Below the pieces are notes generated by a model, which was not told the origin of the DNA, ran no database searches, and saw only the letters and a program-made list of their open reading frames with translations. A program made the translations under genes and the position numbers. From Entamoeba histolytica HM-1:IMSS (taxonomy: Eukaryota; Evosea; Mastigamoebida; Endamoebidae), in contig NW_001914984.1 of the NCBI RefSeq assembly GCF_000208925.1, positions 1 through 47,053 on the forward strand: a DNA stretch of 47,053 bases, read 5' to 3'. Below, one piece after another: positions 19,938 to 27,998 of this stretch (the stretch's first letter is position 1; every line of letters begins with the position of its first letter).

Positions 19938-21455
19938 TTAGAAGTGAGGAGTTTTTGGTGGTGAAATAATATCATTTGTTAAGTCTGGAGTTATTGGATT
20001 AGGACCATTCATTGAACCACCCCTAATCCGTTTATCCATTGCATGAGAAGAGTTAGACCTCTTCTTTTTTAAGAATTCTTTGAGTTTAGAAAGATCTTCA
20101 GAAGGAAGACCAATCATTGCCAATTCTTCATCATCCATACTAAATAAATCATCTTGACTAATATATCCGAAACAAATAAATACTTCGGCATACTGTTCCA
20201 AGCCAAGAGGAGTTAATAGTTTTTTCATTACCTCAATTGGACTATCATTATATTTATTTGGTTTCATTTTCTCAAGTTCAGCTCCATTAAATAATAATGA
20301 AAATTCAGGGAATAATTTTACAATAAAACTACTTAATGTTTCACTATATTCATTATAATATGATGATTCAATATCATCACTAGCTTCAGGAATACATATA
20401 AAGTCTTGTGCATTTTTAATAATAGACTGTAATTTTTTCATTCCACCAGCAAATCTATCTTGTTGTCCATAAATTGCAAACACTGGTATTTTTACCATTT
20501 TAATCATTTTAGCATTTTCAAATATTCCTTTACCAAATGTAGATGGATCCATCTTAGGACTTATCATTATTACTCCAGCTGCAATTGTTTCATTTTTCTT
20601 AGTTTTTTTTTTACTTGCTAACATTAAAGATACAGCTGCACCAACTCCTTTTCCACATAAAATTAATCTACTAGTTGGTTTATGTAAAATAGAAGTAATA
20701 TATGAATACACATATTCTGCATTTGCTGCTAATAATTCATCTGAATAAGGTTGGTCAAATAATCCATAACTTGGATATTCAAATGCTAATATGTTACAAT
20801 GCATTGTTTCTGTTAATAGTTCTAATGATGAGGTTATTAATCCTAAATCTTCTCCACAATCATGCATATACATAATTGTTACTGGTTCAATAGAAGTACT
20901 TGATTTCATTGAACATTTAAACCATAAAGCAGGTATATCTTTTTTAACATTTCCTGTTTTAATATAAATTAAATGAGGTAATGCTTTAGTATAACTACAA
21001 GGTGGTTTTTGTGACATTGCCACATTAAAGGCTCTTCCAAATACTACGTCTGAAATATGATGAACTCTCATTCTAGGAGAAGTTAATTGATTTGATGGTG
21101 ATAACATTGTTGCACTTTTTTCTACTTGTTGTTTAGCTTCACGTAACATTGAATTAAACTTTTCAGGTAATCGAGTTGTTGAATATTCATTATGAAACTT
21201 TTTAATAACTTCTAATTGAATTGGAAAAATATCTACTTGTAAAGTATCACCATCACTAGCATACATTGAAATAGAATCATTCCAATTAGGAATAACACGA
21301 ATACTTGGGATATGACAAAATGTTCCTTCTTGTCTAATTGGAGGTTGAACTTTTTCAATAATAGAACTAAACTCAGAGTATAAAGAATAAATTCCTTGTG
21401 ATTTGCTATTTTCTGTTGAAGAATGGTAAGTGTGTTCAATCACACAATATCCCAT
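19938..21455 (-). CDS. Alpha/beta-hydrolase fold pseudoenzyme fused to a SAM domain
   Basis: 505 residues when started at the ATG at 21453-21455. An upstream in-frame ATG would add 21 almost purely Lys/Asn residues that look like an A-rich leader. The middle (about 190-390) is an alpha/beta-hydrolase resembling the ABHD17/Bem46 group (IMYMHDCGEDLG, NILAFEYPSYGLF, IPVFAIYGQQDRF). The nucleophile elbow, normally GxSxG, is GKGVG (268-272), with Gly replacing Ser. The position of the catalytic His is occupied by Ser in PEASDDIE (about 357-364). The acid D333 remains. Hydrolase activity is therefore unlikely. A SAM domain follows (about 406-466, LGLEQYAEVFICFGYISQDDLFSM split over two helices), suggesting a scaffold or oligomerisation role. 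The N terminus MGYC might be lipidated, although the usual Ser or Thr at position 6 is absent. Confidence 0.82.
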   Translation of the reverse strand: MGYCVIEHTYHSSTENSKSQGIYSLYSEFSSIIEKVQPPIRQEGTFCHIPSIRVIPNWNDSISMYASDGDTLQVDIFPIQLEVIKKFHNEYSTTRLPEKFNSMLREAKQQVEKSATMLSPSNQLTSPRMRVHHISDVVFGRAFNVAMSQKPPCSYTKALPHLIYIKTGNVKKDIPALWFKCSMKSSTSIEPVTIMYMHDCGEDLGLITSSLELLTETMHCNILAFEYPSYGLFDQPYSDELLAANAEYVYSYITSILHKPTSRLILCGKGVGAAVSLMLASKKKTKKNETIAAGVIMISPKMDPSTFGKGIFENAKMIKMVKIPVFAIYGQQDRFAGGMKKLQSIIKNAQDFICIPEASDDIESSYYNEYSETLSSFIVKLFPEFSLLFNGAELEKMKPNKYNDSPIEVMKKLLTPLGLEQYAEVFICFGYISQDDLFSMDDEELAMIGLPSEDLSKLKEFLKKKRSNSSHAMDKRIRGGSMNGPNPITPDLTNDIISPPKTPHF

Positions 21456-21772
21456 TTTTTTCTCTCTTTTTAGATTCTTCTTTTTTTTTCTGTTATTTTG
21501 ATTTTTCTTTTTGTTCATAGAGTTGTTCTTTTTGCTTTTTATTTTTTTTCTTTTTTCTAGCTTTTTATAATTATTTTTACTATTTTTATTTATTATTTTT
21601 AATAAAGATCTCTAAATACTTTTTAAAAAGTTACTAACGAAATAAAAAAACAAAAGTTATTTATAGAATTTCACAAAACAATAAAGAATTTTAAAGATTT
21701 TCGACAATACACTAAAAAATATTACAATTTCTTTTCTTATTTGCAATAAGAATTGATTTTTTTATTATTTTT

Positions 21773-23305
21773 CTAAAAATTAATCTTGTCGGGATTGTTT
21801 TCAATAGTTTCGTCAGAAGTATAATCATAATCATCCTCACAATCATACTGAAAAGAAAAGTTTTCTTCTGTTGGAGTAGAATGATGAAATGTATTAATTG
21901 ATTTAATTTTAGTAATTGTACAATCATTGTCAATGCTTTTTCTTTCTGATTGAGTACTATCACTTAAGTTTTGTTTATTTTCAATATTATTATTAAATGT
22001 ACAATCAGTATTATCAATATCATCAACGTCAATAATGCTAGGATAACTATCAACGTCTATAACATCATTTGTTGAAAGTAACTCATTTTTATTTTTGTCT
22101 TTATAATTTACACACCCATTAATAATTTCAACAAACTCAGCACTTGGAGGTGCTTTTTGAATTATTTCTTGAAGTCTAATATTTAATTCAACATCTTCCC
22201 AATAACAAACTTGCTTACAAAAACAACAAATCCAAGGTTTATGTTTCCAACTAGTAATTAAACTTATTGCATCCATATAGAAATTATGACTACAATGTTT
22301 TCCTTTTACTGGATTATTCATTCTACATTTAGAGAATGGACAATTTAATGAAATAACAACTCTATCCTCTAATTCCATTTCACCATCATTAATAATATCA
22401 CCTACAAGTTTATCAGTATAACGATGTTCTTTATTAATTTCATTAATTAATCTATCTGTTATTACAGATGGATTTTCTTGATTACAAGTAAAAATAACAA
22501 TAGTTTCATTTGACTTGATTTTATATATTCCATTTTTAATTGGATAAGGAATAACTTTATATTTTGTTTTTTCATTGTATTGTTCAAATAAATAATCAGT
22601 TTTATCTATTGTTACATATGCTGATACATCAATTCCAGAATTGTTAATTACTCTTATAAAAGCATTTTGACGTATATTGACTGTTTCAAAATTTTGTTTT
22701 GGTTGAATGATGTAAAGTACTTTTGAGAGTGTATAATATGAAAGTAATGTTTCTTTAAACATAACTGGTAATTGATCAACTAAACTCATAATAATTGGAT
22801 GATGTATTTCAGGTAATTTAGGTTTAATAGGAATTACTTGATTTGGTTCTGAAACAGATGTTACATAACTTTTTGAAGGCAATATTTCTTGATTTGGAAG
22901 AAGGTCTAAATCATGTTCTAAAGAATTAGAAGATACAGTCTTTTTTATAGGAATAAAAACTGTTAAAGAAGAACGTGTTGAAGAAGTACGTTTTAAAGAA
23001 GTGTTTAATGGTTGATGAGTTATAGACTGAGGAGAATTTTCAGATGGTACTTCTTTATTTAATTCATTACAAAGATATTTTCCAAAGTCAATAAGAGAAA
23101 TAAAATTTGAATAAGGTTGAAGATAATGAAACATAGGAATAGAAAATAAGTATGATCTTAATGAAATTAGTTTACTTGTTTCTTTATTTAATATTTCTCC
23201 ACTTTCTTGAAAAAGATATTCAAATGGATAGTCTTCTTTATTTAATTTAAGTATTTTGTATATTTCTGTTTCTTTATTTTGTTGTAACCATTCCAAGTAC
23301 TTCAT
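21773..23305 (-). CDS. SP-RING (PIAS/Siz-type) SUMO E3 ligase
   Basis: 510 residues. The SP-RING zinc finger lies at about 320-370, with LNCPFSKCRMNNPVKGKHC, then SHNFYMDAISLI and KPWICCFC. This keeps the C/H zinc ligands and the RM.P.KG.HC.H core of PIAS and Siz proteins. A weakly conserved region at about 190-285 could correspond to the PINIT domain that contacts the SUMO target. The C-terminal tail is acidic and includes VIDVDSYPSIIDVDDID (about 417-433), two overlapping hydrophobic-acidic stretches that look like SUMO-interaction motifs. The N-terminal 80 residues may be helical, but no clear SAP domain was recognised. The protein probably directs SUMO from Ubc9 to nuclear substrates. Its start lies 247 bases from that of the divergent condensin gene. 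Confidence 0.9.
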   Translation of the reverse strand: MKYLEWLQQNKETEIYKILKLNKEDYPFEYLFQESGEILNKETSKLISLRSYLFSIPMFHYLQPYSNFISLIDFGKYLCNELNKEVPSENSPQSITHQPLNTSLKRTSSTRSSLTVFIPIKKTVSSNSLEHDLDLLPNQEILPSKSYVTSVSEPNQVIPIKPKLPEIHHPIIMSLVDQLPVMFKETLLSYYTLSKVLYIIQPKQNFETVNIRQNAFIRVINNSGIDVSAYVTIDKTDYLFEQYNEKTKYKVIPYPIKNGIYKIKSNETIVIFTCNQENPSVITDRLINEINKEHRYTDKLVGDIINDGEMELEDRVVISLNCPFSKCRMNNPVKGKHCSHNFYMDAISLITSWKHKPWICCFCKQVCYWEDVELNIRLQEIIQKAPPSAEFVEIINGCVNYKDKNKNELLSTNDVIDVDSYPSIIDVDDIDNTDCTFNNNIENKQNLSDSTQSERKSIDNDCTITKIKSINTFHHSTPTEENFSFQYDCEDDYDYTSDETIENNPDKINF

Positions 23306-23552
23306 TGAGACAATGAAATTTTGTTAATTTTTTTATTTAAAAATTTTTCTTTTTTTTTTTATGTTTTTGTCATTTTGCTTTTTTTTTTGAAGAACAATCA
23401 AAAAAATTTCCTTTAATTTACATGAAAAAGTTGTAAATTAGTATTTTAGGGTATTTACTTTTCACTTAGAGTTATTTTCATCAATTTAAAAAAAGAGAAA
23501 AATTGAGATGAAAAGTGAAAAACTAAGAATCAATTTATAATTAAAAGACATA
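23306..23552. promoter_or_regulatory. Divergent promoter region, SUMO ligase and condensin genes
   Basis: About 250 AT-rich bases between two diverging genes, with long T tracts on the ligase side. GTATTTACTT at 23451-23460 resembles the Entamoeba TATA-like element for the condensin gene, although it lies about 95 bases before the ATG. Confidence 0.35.
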
Positions 23553-26500
23553 ATGGAGTTTGAGATTCCTCAAACAGAATGTGAAAAGGAAAAAGGGTAT
23601 GGTGGGTTATTAGATTGCAGTATACCAAATGGGTTTGAAAATGATTGTAAGTTATCAGATATAAAAAAAATCACATCATCAATAATTAAAGAAGCATCAT
23701 TAGACCCTCTTATTTTATACTCAGAACCAAAAAAATATGGATATTTACATTTAGCAGCACAAAAAAAAGTATTATCAAATTCTATTTGTCAAATTGCGAT
23801 TTCATTAGTTAAATATAACCTTGAATCTTTAAATTCAGACCAATGTAAACAATATAGAAGTACTTTAAAAATGATTATTTATCTAGAAAGTCTTATTGAC
23901 ATTGATCAACTTGTTATTAAGAGTGTCATTGATGTTTTACAATTACCATTTGATAGTATTTTTACATCACCTGATACATTCTTTTTAGATACAATAAGGC
24001 AAATAGCAACAAAGGGAATAAAAACAATTGACAGTGAATTTTTAAATAAAGTCTTTATTCAACTAACAAACCTTAATCATATAGAAGGGATTGTTACTGG
24101 ACTTATACAATTATTAAGTGAAGATAATGATATTGTTAAAATTGCTAACTCCATTCTTCGTAATAATAGTCCAGTATTACAAAAATTTCTTAGACAATTA
24201 CTTTCTATTGATACCATAAATCCAAAATTACTAAAAAGTATTTCTATCTTATTTCCTTTACTACCTGAGTTAGTTCCTGAAAGTAAATTAAAATTACCGA
24301 GTATTCTTCATTGTTTATTAGATCAACAAGAACATATACTTCGTAATGCTGTAATTGAGTGTTATGCTAATATTCTTCTTGATACCCCAAATGATCAGTT
24401 ATATGATTGTCTTACTGAAAGATTTCATGACATTAATTCATTTGTAAGAGTTAAAGTATTACAAATGTGGCAAATGCTTGTTGAACATAGATGTATCCCA
24501 CTAGAACGATTTAATAAATTAACTTCTAGTGCTGTTGAACGTTTAAATGACAAGTCAACACCAGTAAGAAAAAATGCAATTTCATTATTACAGGCAATGT
24601 TAGTATTTAATCCATATTCAGTTATATTAAGAAGAGACCTTTTTGAATCGAAGTTACAAGAAACTGCTGAAATGTTAAAAGAAAATGTAAAGGAAGAAAG
24701 CAAAGATGACAGTGAAGAAGAAGAACAAGAATTTACTGTTCCAGTTAATAAAATTTTAGAGTTATTTGAAGGAACTGGATTTCAACATGTTGCAGATACT
24801 GAATTACTTGAAGCTAAAAAACAAGAAGTTTTAAAAAATTTTATTGAATGGTTAAAAAATTCAATTGAATTTATTAGTGTATTTGAAGAGGCTGTTGATT
24901 CTGTTGAAAGAATATTGGAATCAACATCAGTGTTAGATCTTAAAGAAGCAATTAAATTCTTTGGAAGTATTTGTCAATACAAAATACCTAAAGGAGCAAG
25001 AGCATTAAAGAAAACACTAGAATTATTATTTTCTAAAGAAGTTGATGTTCAAAATGTCATTGTTGAAGCAGTTTCTAAAGCTCTATGTGAAGAATCTCCA
25101 CAAAATACTGTAAATAATCTATTAATTATGACAAATGGATCAAATATTGGAGAAGAATTATGTATTAAGAAATTAGTTGAATTGCTTATTCAAAAGAAAG
25201 TTATTGGACCAACAGAAATTGATTATTTATGGGCATATATGGCTGGTAAATTACCAAGTGGAGGAGATATGGAAGCACTTACTGCATTAACACTATTATC
25301 TTTTATTGGAGCTGCAAAACCATCATTAATATTAAACAAAATATCATTATTAAATTCAATTTGCTTCAAAAAAGGACAACTTCCTACATTTATATATAGA
25401 GGATGTCAAGTTTTATATCAATTATATGATGAAAAGAATGAGTTAGAAAAGATTAGTGCAAATGATCCAACTATAATTCAAATAATGGATTGTCTTGATG
25501 AAACAATGGGGTCAAACACGTGGATTGCTTTATGCCAATTAGTTCTTGACCTTGTTTATAAAGCAGTTGATAATCCAAATGAAATAGGGAAAGAAATTAT
25601 TTTAAGAAGAGTTGCTGAAGTTGGAAAAAGTTCTAAAGTATCAAACGTTAGTAAATTATTGTCTGCTGTTGGAGGAGTAGCAAGAAAACAAGGAGAGATA
25701 TATGAAAAAATGAAAGAAGGTGTTGTAGATGAAGTTGAGAAAAAAAAAGGAAAGAAGGGAAAACGAATTAGTGTTGCGTGTGAAAATAAAATTCATGAAG
25801 TTGTTGGTGAAGTGTTAGAAGATGGGTTATTAGGAGAGTTTGTACCAATTATAAATGATTATTGCAAAGACATTATTGAAGGAAAATATAATGAAGATAA
25901 TTTCTTAACATTCCGAGCTGTTGTAGTTAACTCTTTATGTTCTTTTATGATGGTTAGTCAACATTATTGTGAAGAACATCTTCAAGAATTATTTACTATA
26001 TTAGAAAATACACAAGATGAATGTGTTAGAAGTAATATTGTTTATTATGTTGGAGACTTTGCATGTAGATATCCAAATCTGTTAGAAGGATGGATTAAAT
26101 ATCTTTATGGGCGTTTAAAAGATCCAAGTGCATTAGTTAGGAGAAGTGCAGTTATTGTATTAAGTGAATTAATATTTCATGATATTATTAAGGTAAAAGG
26201 GTCAATATATTTGATGGGACTTGCACTTGTTGATGATGAAGAAAGAGTTAGAGATTTGGCTCATACATTTTTCCAAGAATATTCGTCAAAAACAAATGCC
26301 ATTTATAATGTTCTTCCTGACCTTATTTCATCACTTGGAAATGAGGATATTAGTAGAGAACATTTTAGATATATTATTAAATACGTCTTTTCATTTATTT
26401 CAAAAGATAAACAACATGAACAATTAATGAATAAATTATGTTCAAGATTTACTATGAATGAACAAACACCAAAACAATGGGAATATACTGCTTATTGTTT

Positions 26501-26768
26501 ATCTCTCTTATCATATAATGAAAAAACATTAAAAAAATTAATAAACTCTGTAAAAATTTTTGGAAATAAATTACATATTACAGAAGTTAAAGAAGCTTTC
26601 ATATCTTTATGCCAACGACTAAGGAAGTTTGCTAAACCAGAAATGAAAGTGTTAATTGAAGGGTTTGAAAAAATAATCATCAAAGAAGGAGGTGAAGATG
26701 AACTTAATGAAAAAGAAGAAGAAAATAATAATCAAGAAATGTCAGAAGAACAAAGTTATGATGAATGA
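23553..26768 (+). CDS. Condensin complex subunit 1 (CAP-D2/Cnd1/Ycs4 family)
   Basis: 1071 residues built almost entirely of HEAT-like helical repeats. The C-terminal third carries the Cnd1 signature region: CVRSNIVYYVGDFACRYPN, LEGWIKYLYGRLKDPSALVR and RSAVIVLSELIFHDIIKVKG, followed by LALVDDEERVRDLAHTFFQE. An acidic linker lies at about 375-390 (KEESKDDSEEEEQEF) and a lysine-rich segment (KKKGKKGKR) before the signature region. The acidic C terminus ends at TGA. It is somewhat shorter than animal CAP-D2, which is usual for protists. It is the HEAT subunit of condensin I, which binds SMC2/SMC4 via the kleisin and compacts mitotic chromosomes. The single long frame needs no intron. Confidence 0.9.
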   Translation: MEFEIPQTECEKEKGYGGLLDCSIPNGFENDCKLSDIKKITSSIIKEASLDPLILYSEPKKYGYLHLAAQKKVLSNSICQIAISLVKYNLESLNSDQCKQYRSTLKMIIYLESLIDIDQLVIKSVIDVLQLPFDSIFTSPDTFFLDTIRQIATKGIKTIDSEFLNKVFIQLTNLNHIEGIVTGLIQLLSEDNDIVKIANSILRNNSPVLQKFLRQLLSIDTINPKLLKSISILFPLLPELVPESKLKLPSILHCLLDQQEHILRNAVIECYANILLDTPNDQLYDCLTERFHDINSFVRVKVLQMWQMLVEHRCIPLERFNKLTSSAVERLNDKSTPVRKNAISLLQAMLVFNPYSVILRRDLFESKLQETAEMLKENVKEESKDDSEEEEQEFTVPVNKILELFEGTGFQHVADTELLEAKKQEVLKNFIEWLKNSIEFISVFEEAVDSVERILESTSVLDLKEAIKFFGSICQYKIPKGARALKKTLELLFSKEVDVQNVIVEAVSKALCEESPQNTVNNLLIMTNGSNIGEELCIKKLVELLIQKKVIGPTEIDYLWAYMAGKLPSGGDMEALTALTLLSFIGAAKPSLILNKISLLNSICFKKGQLPTFIYRGCQVLYQLYDEKNELEKISANDPTIIQIMDCLDETMGSNTWIALCQLVLDLVYKAVDNPNEIGKEIILRRVAEVGKSSKVSNVSKLLSAVGGVARKQGEIYEKMKEGVVDEVEKKKGKKGKRISVACENKIHEVVGEVLEDGLLGEFVPIINDYCKDIIEGKYNEDNFLTFRAVVVNSLCSFMMVSQHYCEEHLQELFTILENTQDECVRSNIVYYVGDFACRYPNLLEGWIKYLYGRLKDPSALVRRSAVIVLSELIFHDIIKVKGSIYLMGLALVDDEERVRDLAHTFFQEYSSKTNAIYNVLPDLISSLGNEDISREHFRYIIKYVFSFISKDKQHEQLMNKLCSRFTMNEQTPKQWEYTAYCLSLLSYNEKTLKKLINSVKIFGNKLHITEVKEAFISLCQRLRKFAKPEMKVLIEGFEKIIIKEGGEDELNEKEEENNNQEMSEEQSYDE

Positions 26769-26810
26769 TAAAAACTATTTTTTATTTTTCTTCTTTTTAA
26801 TTTGAAATAT

Positions 26811-26834
26811 AAGAACTATTGAGTTATTTAAAAG
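26811..26834 (+). promoter_or_regulatory. Candidate GAAC and TATA-like core promoter of the AlkD-like gene
   Basis: AAGAACTATTG followed by GTTATTTAAAAG places a GAAC-type element next to a TATA-like box (compare GTATTTAAA), about 27-40 bases upstream of the ATG at 26861. This arrangement agrees with Entamoeba core promoters with very short 5' leaders. It is a pattern match only. Confidence 0.5.
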
Positions 26835-26860
26835 AAAACTTAGAATTTATGTAGATTAAG

Positions 26861-27604
26861 ATGAAAGCTAATGAACTTATTCAAAGAATTATTACATTAG
26901 AAAATAAAGATAAAGCAAAAATATTACAAAGGTTTTTCAAAACTAGAAAAGGTGAATATGGTGAAGGAGACCTTTTTCTAGGAGTTTCCTTACCATTAAT
27001 CAGAAAAGAAACAAAAGTATTTTTAAATACTTATGTTCAACGAAAAAAATTGATTGAAGGAAAGACAATAAATGAAGTATTGAATGAAGTAAAAGATTTA
27101 TTAAATAATAAATATCATGAAATTCGAGTATCAGGTTGTGTCATTCTTGTTGAATTATATCCAATTGATGAAGAAGCTGTTTATAAATTTTATCTCACTC
27201 AAACAGAACATTTAAATAATTGGGATTTAGTTGATATAACGTGTTATAAAATTCTTGGAAAATACTTGTTAAAAAAGGAAAAGGATATTCTTTACATATT
27301 AGCTCAAAGTAAATCTTTATGGGAAAGAAGAATTTCAATGGTCACAACAATGGCATTCATTAAAAATGGACAATTTGAAGATGCATTAAAAATTTGTGAT
27401 ATTCTTAAATCAGATCCTCATGACTTAATACATAAAGCATGTGGATGGATGTTAAAAGAAATAGGAAAGAAAAATAAAAAGCAACTAATAACTTATCTTA
27501 ATCAAAATGTAACAACACTACATCCAGTAACACGAAATTATGCATGTGAACATTTATCTAATGAATTAAAACAAAAATATAAAGAACTTGCTAAACAAAA
27601 ATAA
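26861..27604 (+). CDS. AlkD-like DNA alkylation repair protein
   Basis: 247 residues, the typical length for the all-helical AlkC/AlkD family, which excises positively charged N3- or N7-alkylated purines without base flipping. Landmarks are FFKTRKGEYGEGDLFLGV near residues 25-42, NNWDLVDIT (about 119-127) with the conserved Trp and catalytic-type Asp, LWERRISMV (about 153-161) with the conserved Trp and Arg, and HKACGWMLKEIGK (about 191-203). HPVTRNYACEHL closes the last repeat. These key residues appear intact. The family is mostly bacterial, so an old horizontal acquisition is possible. Base composition matches the neighbours, so any transfer was not recent. The gene follows the condensin gene by 92 bases on the same strand. 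Confidence 0.9.
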   Translation: MKANELIQRIITLENKDKAKILQRFFKTRKGEYGEGDLFLGVSLPLIRKETKVFLNTYVQRKKLIEGKTINEVLNEVKDLLNNKYHEIRVSGCVILVELYPIDEEAVYKFYLTQTEHLNNWDLVDITCYKILGKYLLKKEKDILYILAQSKSLWERRISMVTTMAFIKNGQFEDALKICDILKSDPHDLIHKACGWMLKEIGKKNKKQLITYLNQNVTTLHPVTRNYACEHLSNELKQKYKELAKQK

Positions 27605-27638
27605 TTCAGTTATTTCTTCTTCTTATCCTTTTATGGTT

Positions 27639-27863
27639 TTATTCCAAATGATAACGAGTTAAATCAACACAATGACAAAAAATTACAAGTCCTAGTAGTA
27701 AAATAGTAAAGGATGCTGTACTAATGCAAACAACAAATATTCCAATCCATCCAGAAACACCCCATTCATCATCTTCATCATCACTTCCACCTTTTAAAGT
27801 TTCAGCAACAACACACATAATTTGACAAAAAATAAACAAAATTGCCAAAAGTTTTATTCCCAT
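27639..27863 (-). CDS. Small single-pass membrane protein with acidic ectodomain
   Basis: 74 residues. Residues 1-20 form a signal peptide (LLAILFIFCQIMCVVAE). A short, strongly acidic luminal or extracellular segment follows (GGSDDEDDEWG, about 25-35), then one membrane helix (about 39-62, WIGIFVVCISTASFTILLLG) and a tiny tail CHCVDLTRYHLE. This is a type I topology with almost no cytosolic domain. I recognise no family. Cysteines at the membrane border (CHC) could be palmitoylated. The compact domain order and ordinary codon use argue for a real gene. It is tail-to-tail with the AlkD-like gene, with only 34 bases between their stops. Confidence 0.7.
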   Translation of the reverse strand: MGIKLLAILFIFCQIMCVVAETLKGGSDDEDDEWGVSGWIGIFVVCISTASFTILLLGLVIFCHCVDLTRYHLE

Positions 27864-27998
27864 GTTAATTGGAATTGAAATTATTAGTTTGAAAGAAGTA
27901 AAATTCTTTGATTATTACTAATAGTAAATTTGTTATTTTTTTTTTTTTACTAACCACAACCAAAAGTCTTGAAGTAAAAAAAAATGAACAATTCCAAT

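Noticed and set aside
21456..21518. Upstream 21-codon extension of the hydrolase-SAM gene
   Set aside because: It encodes almost only Lys, Asn and Arg from an A-rich leader. Entamoeba leaders are short and A-rich, and MGYC begins a more protein-like sequence.
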